A DNA stretch of 64,000 nt, taken from assembly GCA_016703325.1 (NCBI GenBank), contig JADJCH010000062.1, positions 310,001-374,000 on the forward strand, written 5' to 3'. How positions within the stretch are numbered: the stretch's first letter is position 1; each line of letters begins with the position of its first letter. The notes under the pieces are model-generated. The model was not told the origin of the DNA. It made no database searches and worked only from the letters and a program-made list of their open reading frames with translations. A program made the translations under genes and the position numbers. Origin of the DNA: Burkholderiales bacterium (GTDB lineage: Bacteria > Pseudomonadota > Gammaproteobacteria > Burkholderiales > Burkholderiaceae_C). This document shows, piece after piece, positions 46,101-54,334 of the stretch.

Positions 46101-49079
46101 GCCGCTGTCGGTGGGCGCCTCGTAGTCCGGCGCGGTGATGAAGGCGAGCGCACCGGTCGAGGCATCGAGGGTGAATTTCGCCGCATCCGCCCCCCCGGCG
46201 ATCGAATACACCGCCGTGCCGCCGTCGGCATCGGTGGAGGTGACCGTCGTCACCGCAGTACGGGTCTCGGCGACGCTCACGCTGGCCGAGGCGCCGCCGC
46301 CGTTGCTGGTGATCACCGGGGCGTCGTTGACCGCCGTCACTGCCATGGTGACAACGGCCGGGGTGCTGGTCATTCCCGTCCCATCCGACACGGTGAGGCT
46401 GATCGTGCGGGTGGCGGTGCTGGGGTTGTCGCTGGTGTCTCGGAAGGTGACGTTGCGAACCAGCGCCTGCACCGCCGCCACGCTGGCGTTGCTGTTGAAG
46501 TCGACGGTGAGCAGCGTGCTGCCGTTGCCGAAGCTGCCGGCACCGGCGCTGCCGCTGTAGCTGCCGATGACCGTGCCGCCGTAGGTCACGTTGCTGCCCG
46601 ACAGGCCGATCAAGCCAGCGCCGCTGCCCTGGTTGCGGATGCCCAGCTCGTCACTGCTGCTGCCATTGGCCGTGATCTGGTAAAGCAGTTGGCCACCACT
46701 GAAGACGGTGGTGTCGGCATCGGTGACCGTGGCGCTGGCGTCGAAGATGACGCCGGCGTTTTCGACATAGGTGTCGCTGTAGCCGCTGAGGGTCAGCACC
46801 GGCGCGACGGCGTAGAGGTAGCGCTGCATGAAGATGCCATCGCTGTCGCCGCTGCCGTTGCCGTGCCAGACCACCACGAGGTGACCGTTGGCATCGGCGG
46901 CCACACCGGGCAGGTCCTGGTAGTCGGTGGTGGTGGTGTTGACGCGCGTCTCAGCGGTGAGCGCCGTGCCGCTGCCGTCGTACTGGCGCGCATAGACCCC
47001 GTCGAAGCTGCCGTCCTGGGCATAACTCTGCCAGGTGACCACAAAGCCACCGGCGGTGGTCATGGCGGCCACCGGGTTCTGCTGCTGGTTTGCCGTGGTG
47101 GTGTTGACGCGGAACTCGCTGCCCTGCGCCACACCACTGCTGTTGTAGCGTTGCCCGTAGATGCCGTTGAGGTCGCCGTCCTGGGCACTGCTCTCCCAAA
47201 CCACGACAAAGCCGTTGCCGTCCATCGCCACCACCGGCAGACCCTGGTAGCCGGTGCTGTAGGTGTTGACGCTGAACTCACTGCCCTGCGCCACACCGCT
47301 GCTGTCGTAGCGCTGCGCGTAGATGCCCTCGTCGCTGCCGTCCTGGCCCCAGCTGCCCCAGGCAATCACGAAGTTGCCGGACGAGTCCATGCCGATGCCG
47401 GGTTCGCTCTGGTCGTCGGTGGTGTAGGTGTTGACCTTGAACTCGCCGCCCTGCGCCACCCCGCTGCTGTTGTAGCGCTGGGCGTAGATGCCATTGGAGT
47501 TGACGGCATCCTGACTCCAGGATTGCCAGGTGATGACAAAGTTGCCGGTGGCATCCATGGCCACCGCCGCCTCCTTCTGGTCATACGTGATGCCGGTGTT
47601 GACCCTGAACTCGCTGCCCTGTGCCCCCCCGCTGGCGTCGTAGCGCTGGGCATAGATGCCGTAGCTGCTGCCGTCCTGGGAGTTGCTTTCCCACACCACC
47701 ACGAAGCTGCCGTTGCCCGCCATGGCAACCTGCGGGTTGCGCTGGTTGTCGGAGAGGTAGGTGTTGACGTGGATCTGGCTCCCCTGCGCCATACCGGCAG
47801 CGTTGTATCGCTGGGCATAGATGCCGTAGCCGGCATCGCCACCGGCGCCGGAGCCATCCATCCAGACCACGACGAAGTTGCCGTTGGCATCCATCGCCAC
47901 GGTCTTGCCCGACCAGTTGTTTGTCTGGCTGCCCGCGGTGCTGGTGTTGACCAGGGTTTCCCCGCCCTGGGAGGTCAACGCCAGAGTTCCGCTCCAACCT
48001 TCCGCCTGCAGCACCGGGGTCTGGAGTCTGCCGATGCGGGTTTCAAGCAGCCAGTCTCCGCCCCTCTCGGCAGCTCCGGTGGCATCCGTGCTGGCCGCCA
48101 CATCCGCCCCGGTCAGGTCGGCCAGCGCCGCAACGAAGGCCTGGCCGGTGGCATCGGCAGCCACTTCGCAGCCGTAGAGCAGCAGGTCGGCCTCGGCATC
48201 CAAAGCGGCCGACCAGGCGGCCACCTCGTCGGCGCGTGCAGCCAGCACGGCCGCATCGACCGTACCGCTGCCAAGCAGCAGCGCGCCACTGGCGCCGTGC
48301 GAAATCAGGTGCAGCGCATCGATGCCCTCCCGGCCGGCCAGCGCGGCGCTGATCTGCGTGAGGCCGTCGGCACCTGCGTCGATGGGGATCAGCTCGAAGA
48401 CCACGTCACCCGGCGCGGCGTCGATCAGCGGCTCCAGCACGTGGGCCAGATCCTCGACGCGGCTGTCGACGAAGATCAACTCACGCCGCAGCGGCTGCAG
48501 GCTGGCGTCGGGCGTTGCGGCAGCGTCCTCCGGCTGAGTGAGGAGGCTCAGCTCGCCCAGGGGGCTCACCCGCCAGGCGAAAACGTCTGCACCGCCGGCC
48601 TGTGCCGCCGTGGCGGGGATCTGCGCCGCCGCCGCGGCACCGTGCCAGCCGATCAGGTGCACTGCGCCCAGGCCCTGCTCCTGTCCTGGCTCCTGGGCCT
48701 GCTCCTGCTCCAGCTGCAGCAGTTCGGTCACCTGGACCGGCGCCGGTCGGTCGGCCTCCAGCACCACCAGGTCGTAGCTGGCGCCCCCGCCGCGCCGCGC
48801 GACCAGCGCGTCCAGCGCGGCGTAGGGGTTGGCCACGCGGGCATCCACCAGCACCAGCTCACGTTGCTGGGTGGCGTCGTCCAGCAGGGCCAGGGCCTGC
48901 AGCGCCGGAGCGACCGGTTCCGCAGGCGCCGCGGGTGCCGGCGCCAGCAGGCGCATCTCCACCGCGCCACCGAGGGTGGGGTCGAGCAGCAGGGCGGCAT
49001 CGGCCGAATAGAGCAGCCGCGGCTCCAGCTCCTCGACATGCAGGCGAGGGCGCAGTGGAGGGGGACGGCGGCGGGACAT
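37181..49079 (-). CDS. Giant LEPR-XLL/DUF4347 repeat protein (putative adhesin), with an apparent frameshift
   Basis: About 3965 residues once a 2-base shift near 41635 is corrected. The ATG at 49079 places LEPRLLYSAD at residues 18-27, a LEPR-XLL motif, with no ordinary signal peptide; a GTG at 49109 is the alternative. Domains in order: DUF4347 (about 198-350, containing HLISHG and LLLYGCEVA); six beta-propeller-like repeats with YAQRY motifs; cadherin-like domains; a CSLREA-type start (VSLREAI near 1063) and right-handed beta-helix; further cadherin-like units; a DNRLRE-like domain near 1970-2145; ten full and one truncated 96-residue CADG repeats (about 2280-3300); two Ig-like units (YQWQRNGSAITGA); and a conserved C-terminus with VWWALRAGGLVTSLLGTLPAWRHVD. 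It is probably a surface or secreted adhesin; substrate is unknown. Confidence 0.85.
39190..42240 (-). repeat. Array of 288-bp CADG (cadherin-like) repeats
   Basis: Ten complete units and one truncated unit encode about 96 residues each, with the pattern SYSTSALPGWLNFDAVTRTFSGTP and DVGTVTITVTATDG. Nucleotide identity between units is very high, and two sub-types alternate (QLPAGTF and TFGAGTF). The spacing is 288 bp except for one 174-bp interval ending near 40228, where the unit reads SPIADQ then IDAVTRTFSG. Such identical repeats are prone to recombination and misassembly. Confidence 0.85.
46810..47960 (-). repeat. Six ~52-residue YAQRY repeats of the giant protein
   Basis: Repeated units of the form GIYAQRY, SGVAQGSEFRVNT and FVVVWxSxxQDG occur six times, with a final partial copy (GIFMQRY). 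The length and strand pattern suggest a beta-propeller-like or integrin-alpha-like extracellular domain. They are more diverged than the 288-bp CADG array. Confidence 0.6.
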
Positions 49080-49213
49080 GACGACAGGACAAGCGCAGCA
49101 GCGGGCCACCGAGTCTGGCCCGGGCCGGGTCCTGCGATCGGCCGATCAACCCGGCCATGCACCGGCTGATCCGGGGGCCGGCGGGGTCCGCAGTGCTTGC
49201 GCAGTTGCGGAGG

Positions 49214-50146
49214 TCAGCCGCGCGAGGGCGGCGGCGCCTGGGCCTGCGGCGCCGCCGAGTCCAGCTCGGCCTTGCAGCGCAGGCCGGCGGGCAGCGCCAG
49301 GTCGGGGTTGGGCAGAGCGGCCTGCACGCGGAAGGTGTTGCTGGCCGGGTCGATCACCTTGTCGATCGCGGTCACCCGCGCGGCCAGGCGGGTGGCCCCC
49401 GGCAGCTCGGGCTGCACCGCCACCGGGCTGCCCAGTCGCAACTGACCGTACAGGGCTGTGGGCACCACCAGCTGCACGCGCAGCGGGTCGATGCGGGCGA
49501 TGCGCAGCAGCGGCCGGTCGTCGGCACGCTCGCCGGCGCTGGCATGGCGCTCCACCACCACGCCGTCCATCGGGCTGCGGATCACGCGCTGGGCCAGCTG
49601 CGCCTCGGCCACATCGCGCTCCTGGCGGGAGATGGTGCGCTGCTCGCGCGCCTGGCGCAGCTTCTGCTCGGCCAGCCGCGCCTCGGTGCGGGCCTGGTCG
49701 AGCGCCTGCTGGGAGATGAAGCTCTGCCGGAACAGGTCCTCGGCGCGCAGCAGGCGGTCGCGCTGGAAGGCGGCGTTGGCCTGCGCCGCCTCCAGCTCGG
49801 CATGGGACTCGGCGCGGGATTTGGCCACCCCCAGCGAGGCGCGTTCGACATCGGCACGCAGCACCGCCAGCACCTGGCCGCGGCGCACCTGCTCGCCGCG
49901 CTCGACCTCAACGCGCTCGATCACACCAGCCACCGGGGTGCCGACCTCGGCGATGCGCTCGGGCTCGATCAGGCAGCCGCCCAGCGCAGCGGCGCCGGCC
50001 CCCAGCGCCAGCGTGGCGCCGGCCAGCCCCAGCGCGATCTGCAGGGTCCGCCGGAGCAGCGGCAAAAGCGTCCGGGACCGCGACAGGCGCCGCAGGCGGA
50101 CGGGAAAAACGGGGGAGGTGGGCAGGCACTTCATGGTCGGGCTCAT
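49214..50146 (-). CDS. HlyD/RND-type periplasmic adaptor protein
   Basis: A 310-residue membrane-fusion protein. The N-terminal hydrophobic stretch (TLQIALGLAGATLALGAGAAALGGC) contains a possible lipobox (GGC) or membrane anchor. It is followed by a lipoyl-like half motif (GTPVAGVIERVEVERGEQVRRGQVLAVL), a long alpha-hairpin with coiled-coil content (about 105-205), the second lipoyl half (VIRSPMDGVVVERHASAGER) and a beta-barrel. The start overlaps the stop of the SecA-like gene by 4 bp. No inner-membrane pump or TolC gene lies nearby, so it should belong to the cassette that ends with the giant protein. Confidence 0.9.
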   Translation of the reverse strand: MSPTMKCLPTSPVFPVRLRRLSRSRTLLPLLRRTLQIALGLAGATLALGAGAAALGGCLIEPERIAEVGTPVAGVIERVEVERGEQVRRGQVLAVLRADVERASLGVAKSRAESHAELEAAQANAAFQRDRLLRAEDLFRQSFISQQALDQARTEARLAEQKLRQAREQRTISRQERDVAEAQLAQRVIRSPMDGVVVERHASAGERADDRPLLRIARIDPLRVQLVVPTALYGQLRLGSPVAVQPELPGATRLAARVTAIDKVIDPASNTFRVQAALPNPDLALPAGLRCKAELDSAAPQAQAPPPSRG

Positions 50147-52149
50147 TCACTGCGGCCGGCAAAGGCGAGCCGGCGTTCCATCTGTTCGTCGTGGCGCAGC
50201 AGGCGCGCACGCAGTTCGCGATCGCGCTGCTCTTCGAAGATCTGCGCTGCCCGCAGCAGCCCGCGCAGCAGCGCAGCGGGCAGGCGGCGGCAGCGTGGCG
50301 CCAGCCAGGCCCGCAGCCAGGCTGGCAGGCTGCGCGCGAGCAGGGCGCTGTCCAGCGACAGCCAGGTCTCCACCGAACCCGGGTCGCCCTGGCGTGCCGC
50401 CCGGCCTCCCAGCTGGCGGTCGATGCGCCGGGCCGGGTTGAGCTGACAGGCGATCACATGCAGGCCGCCCAGCGCCTCGACGCCCTCGCCCAGCGCGATG
50501 TCGGTGCCGCGCCCGGCCAGGTTGGTGGCCACGGTGATGGCGCCGCGCTGGCCGGCGGCGGCCACTGCGGCAGCCTCCTGGGCATCTCCATGGGCATCGA
50601 GCACCTGGTGCGGCAGGCCGGCGCGCTGCAGGTGGGCCGACAGCGCCCGGGCCTCGGCCACCGAGTCGGTGGCCACCAGCACCGGCCGGCCGCGCCGGTG
50701 CAGCCGCGCCACGCGGCGGGCCACCGCCACCCAGAGCTCGGCATGGTGGGCAAACAGCCGGGTCGGGCCGACGCGGCGCCGGCTCGGCCGCCGCAGCGGC
50801 ACCGGCCGCACCGACAGGCCGTAGGCGGCGAGCAGCTCGCCGCGCGCCTCGGCCAGCGTGCCGGACAACCCGCCCAGGCGGTGGTAACGCGGAAAGAAGC
50901 GCTGGTAGGTGATCTGCGCAATCGTCGCAAAGGCGGGGCTGGGGTCGCAGCCCTCCTTCAGCTCCACCAGCTGCTGCAGGCCCTGGCCCCAGGCACGGCC
51001 CTCGGCCACGCGGCCGGTGGTCTCGTCGATCAGCAGCACCTGCCCCTCGCGCAGCAGGTAGTGGCGGTCGCGCTGGTAGGCATGCAGTGCCGCCAGCGCC
51101 GTGCTGACCGCGTGCTCGCGGTGCAGGCGGTTGCGCCACACCGGGGCCAGGTTGGCATATTCCGCCCGCTTGCCGCCGTCGGCCGAGGCGGTGGCCCGGG
51201 CCAGCCGGGCCCGCCCGGCCGAGGTCAGGCGCACCTGCCCCGGGGTCGCGCCCAACCTGAAATGCCGCGACGGCTGCAGCGCACGGGCAAAGCGCAGCGC
51301 CTGGCGGGCGTGGCGCAGCGCATCGTCCATGTCGGCCGGCTCGGAGAGGATCAGCGGCACCCGCGCCTCGTCGAGCAGGATGGCATCGGCCTCGTCGATC
51401 ACGGCCATGCACAGCCCGCGCAGCAGCCTGGGCTGGCCTGCAGGGGCCTGGCCATCGCGCAGGTAGTCGAACACCAGCTCCTTGGCGGTGACGTAGGTGA
51501 TGGCGGCCCGGTAGGCGGTGCTGCGCTGGCTGCGCTCGTCGGCCTGGCAGACGGCACCCACCGCCAGGCCCAGGGCGGCGTAGAAGGGCTGAAGGCTGGC
51601 GGCGTCGCGGGCCACCAGGTAATCGTTGGCGGTGATCACATGCACCGGCAGGCCGGCCAACGCCGCCACCGCCGCCGCCAGGCCCACCGCCAGGGTCTTG
51701 CCTTCGCCGGTGGCCATTTCGGCCAGGCGGCCCTGCAGCACCGCGGCAGCAGCCAGCAGCTGGGTGTCGAAGGGATCCTGGCCCAGCACCTCGGCCGCAC
51801 ACTGCGCCACACAGGCCAGCGCGGCGGGCAGCACGGCGTCGGCCAGCCCTTCGCGGGCCAGGCGGGCACGCAGGGCGGCCAGCCGTTCGGCCCGCTGTTC
51901 GGACGGCTGTTCGGATGGCTGTTCGATCTGCGGGCGGGGCTCGGTGGCCTGGGGCAGTGAGGCGCGGCAGGCGTGCAGTCGCTGCAGGAAGGCGGCCTCA
52001 TCGCGCCGCCGCCAGGCCGCCAGGCGATCGCGCAGGGCCTGCCAGCGCGCCCGCCAACGCTCGGCCGGCTCGGCGCTGCGCGGCTGGCGGCGCTCGGGGC
52101 GCGGGCCCCAGACCAGCCCGGGCAGCGGCAGGGTGTGGCGCGAGGTCAT
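50143..52149 (-). CDS. SecA-like accessory translocase ATPase (shortened SecA paralogue)
   Basis: A 668-residue SecA homologue, clearly distinct from the housekeeping protein of about 900 residues. Residues 1-90 are an Arg/Gln-rich extension. The DEAD motor is intact: MATGEGKT at 145-152, VITANDYLVARDA, FDYLRDG at 227-233, VIDEADAILLDEA at 250-262, and in the second motor domain ITVATNLAGRGTDIALGEG, then QLGGRAARQGDPGS. The preprotein-crosslinking region is short but has the conserved GRVAEGRAWGQGLQQLVELKEG. The helical wing/scaffold end and the C-terminal zinc tail of SecA are missing. Flanked by HlyD-type genes, it is probably the motor for the giant LEPR-XLL protein. Confidence 0.9.
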   Translation of the reverse strand: MTSRHTLPLPGLVWGPRPERRQPRSAEPAERWRARWQALRDRLAAWRRRDEAAFLQRLHACRASLPQATEPRPQIEQPSEQPSEQRAERLAALRARLAREGLADAVLPAALACVAQCAAEVLGQDPFDTQLLAAAAVLQGRLAEMATGEGKTLAVGLAAAVAALAGLPVHVITANDYLVARDAASLQPFYAALGLAVGAVCQADERSQRSTAYRAAITYVTAKELVFDYLRDGQAPAGQPRLLRGLCMAVIDEADAILLDEARVPLILSEPADMDDALRHARQALRFARALQPSRHFRLGATPGQVRLTSAGRARLARATASADGGKRAEYANLAPVWRNRLHREHAVSTALAALHAYQRDRHYLLREGQVLLIDETTGRVAEGRAWGQGLQQLVELKEGCDPSPAFATIAQITYQRFFPRYHRLGGLSGTLAEARGELLAAYGLSVRPVPLRRPSRRRVGPTRLFAHHAELWVAVARRVARLHRRGRPVLVATDSVAEARALSAHLQRAGLPHQVLDAHGDAQEAAAVAAAGQRGAITVATNLAGRGTDIALGEGVEALGGLHVIACQLNPARRIDRQLGGRAARQGDPGSVETWLSLDSALLARSLPAWLRAWLAPRCRRLPAALLRGLLRAAQIFEEQRDRELRARLLRHDEQMERRLAFAGRSE

Positions 52150-52152
52150 GGA

Positions 52153-54324
52153 TCAGTTCCGCCCGGCATGCTGGAGGAAGACCTGTGACGCCTGCCGGTA
52201 CAGCTGCTGCGCCAGCGGCGCGTAGCCCAGTTCCAGCCGCACCCAGGCGCGTGTGCCCACCCGCTGCACCGGCAGGCCCGGCACCGTCAGGTCCAGCAGC
52301 AGCACCGGCTGCAGCGCCTGCAGCGCCGGCTCACCGGGCGCGGCAGGCGCCACCGGGATCGGCCCGCCGCCGGCCTCGCCCAGGACGGCGCTGGGCAGGT
52401 CACGGGTGGCCGCCGGGACTGCACCGGTCAGGCGCGCCGGCCAGATGCGGCCGGGGTCGTCGGCCAGGCGCACGCTCAGAGGGGCACTCAGTGGGGCACT
52501 CAGTGGGACACTCAACGTGCGCAACCGGACCGCATCGGCCTGCGGCAGGGCGGCACGCAGCGGCAGGTCACCGCCGGAGAGCACCCAGCCCAGCCGCTCG
52601 CCCTGGCGCAGCCAGCGCCCCGGCAGGTCGGCCGCCTGCGGCAGCTCCAGCCGGCCGGCCACCTGGGCCCGCAGGGTCAGTTGGGACAGGCGCTCGTCCG
52701 TGCGGGCCAGCTCGGCACGGCTGCGTTCCAGGTCCAGCTGCAGGTGCAGCGCCGCAGCCGGGTCGCGCAGCAGCTGCTGGTAGTGCTCGGTGGTCAGGCC
52801 CTCCAGGCGGGCCGCCAGGCGATCACGCTCGGCCTGCAGCTGCGGGTTGTGCAGGCGCAGCAGCACATCGCCCGGGCGCACCGGGGCGCCGCTGGCCAGC
52901 GGCAGCTCGGCCACGAAGCCTTCCACCTCATTGCGCAGCTGGGCCTGCTCGGGCAGCCAGGCCACCGCAGGCACCACCCGGTGCTGCGGCAGCGGCAGCA
53001 GGCACAGCAGCAGCAGCGCGCCCAGCCCCACCAGGCCCAGGCGCAGACGCACCCGCGCCAGCGCGGCACCGGGCTCGGCGGCCTGCAGGGCCTCTCGGGC
53101 CCAGCCCTGCAGCGGCCGCAGCAGAAGGGCTACGAACGCATAGACCAGGCCGGCCAGGGCCAGACCGATCCAGGTGGCCGCCAGCCAGTCCACCAGCGCC
53201 AGCGTGAGGCCGACCCGCCAGGCCAGCGAAAGCGGGGCGTAGGCGACCAGCCACTTGCGTTCGCTGGGAGCATGCGGGGGCGGCTCACCGGCCACGCCGA
53301 GCAGACGGCGCCGCAGCAGCGCCCGCCACCAGGCCCCGCTGCGCCCCGCCAGGTTGGCCAGGTTGGCGGCATCACAGAGCATGTGGTAGCCGTCGAAGCG
53401 CAGCAGCGGGTTGCCGTTGAAGAACAGCGTGGAGGTGACGCCGATCAGCATCACCGCCAGCGCACCATCGTGCACCCAGCCGGACTGGGTGTGCAGCCAC
53501 AGCAGCAGGGCCCCTGCGGCCAGCGCCAGCTCGACCGCGATGCCCGCCGCACTGACGGCCACGCGCTGGCCCCGCCGCGGAAAAGCAGCCGCCGCGCCGG
53601 CATCCACATAGGGCGCCGGCGTCAGCAGGATCAGGCCCAGGCCCACCTCCCGCACCTCTGCGCCCCAGCGCCGCAGTGCCAGGGCGTGGCCCAGCTCATG
53701 CAGGGCTTTGATCCCCGGGTAGAGCAGCCACATCAGCAGCAGAAAGCCCGGGCTGTCCAGCCGCTGCGCCGCATGGGCACGCAGTGCCGGCCATTCCGCT
53801 GCCGCCGCCCAGACCGCCAGCAACACCCCCAGCAACCACAGCCAGGCCAGCGCAGGTTGCCACAGCCACCGCGCCAGCGGGTCCAGCCGCTGAAGCCAGG
53901 CGGAGGGGTCCCCCAGCGGCAGGCGAAACGCCAGCGGGTTGAGCAGGCTGCGGCGGCGCTGCGCCAGGCGCTCGCTGCGGCGGCGCTGCAGCACGTCGGC
54001 ATCGCTGGCCCGCTCGGACTGCAGCAGGCCGGATTCGTCCAACTGCCCCAGCAGCGCCAGCACCTCGTCCTGGGTGGGGGCATCGTCGGGGCGGGATTCG
54101 AGCAGCGCGCTCCAGACCTCCTGCACGCTGCGCTGGCCGTCGCAGCGGCCGATGAACTGGTAGGCCGCCTCGCTGAGGCGATGCTGGCGGCCGGTGGCCT
54201 CGTCGCTGAGCAGGTACCAGCGCTGTCCGCGCCAGTGCTGGCGGCGTGCACGCACCTGGGCGCGCAGGCGCGGCCGCAGCCGGGCGATGCGGTACCACTG
54301 GGCGCTGTAGAGGGTGGCACTCAT
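52153..54324 (-). CDS. PqqD-like / M50 site-2-protease / HlyD-like fusion membrane protein
   Basis: A 723-residue polytopic protein. Residues 35-100 resemble a PqqD-type domain (GRQHRLSEAAYQFIGRCDGQRSVQEVWSAL). Membrane segments follow, with the zinc-protease motif HELGH at 209-213 and the second M50 motif NGNPLLRFDGYH near 303-314. The C-terminal 250 residues resemble a HlyD adaptor: VEGFVAELPLASGAPVRPGDVLLRLHN, then a coiled coil and LRAQVAGRLEL. A 12-bp tandem repeat (three units encoding SAPL) sits near 52480-52515. It is separated from the SecA-like gene by only 3 bp. Such M50/HlyD fusions occur near peptide-export genes; here the natural substrate is likely the neighbouring giant protein. 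Confidence 0.88.
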   Translation of the reverse strand: MSATLYSAQWYRIARLRPRLRAQVRARRQHWRGQRWYLLSDEATGRQHRLSEAAYQFIGRCDGQRSVQEVWSALLESRPDDAPTQDEVLALLGQLDESGLLQSERASDADVLQRRRSERLAQRRRSLLNPLAFRLPLGDPSAWLQRLDPLARWLWQPALAWLWLLGVLLAVWAAAAEWPALRAHAAQRLDSPGFLLLMWLLYPGIKALHELGHALALRRWGAEVREVGLGLILLTPAPYVDAGAAAAFPRRGQRVAVSAAGIAVELALAAGALLLWLHTQSGWVHDGALAVMLIGVTSTLFFNGNPLLRFDGYHMLCDAANLANLAGRSGAWWRALLRRRLLGVAGEPPPHAPSERKWLVAYAPLSLAWRVGLTLALVDWLAATWIGLALAGLVYAFVALLLRPLQGWAREALQAAEPGAALARVRLRLGLVGLGALLLLCLLPLPQHRVVPAVAWLPEQAQLRNEVEGFVAELPLASGAPVRPGDVLLRLHNPQLQAERDRLAARLEGLTTEHYQQLLRDPAAALHLQLDLERSRAELARTDERLSQLTLRAQVAGRLELPQAADLPGRWLRQGERLGWVLSGGDLPLRAALPQADAVRLRTLSVPLSAPLSAPLSVRLADDPGRIWPARLTGAVPAATRDLPSAVLGEAGGGPIPVAPAAPGEPALQALQPVLLLDLTVPGLPVQRVGTRAWVRLELGYAPLAQQLYRQASQVFLQHAGRN

Positions 54325-54334
54325 CGGCGCGAGG

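Noticed and set aside
45567..49169. 1200-codon plus-strand open frame
   Set aside because: It is antisense to the DUF4347/beta-helix half of the giant protein, which has recognisable domains.
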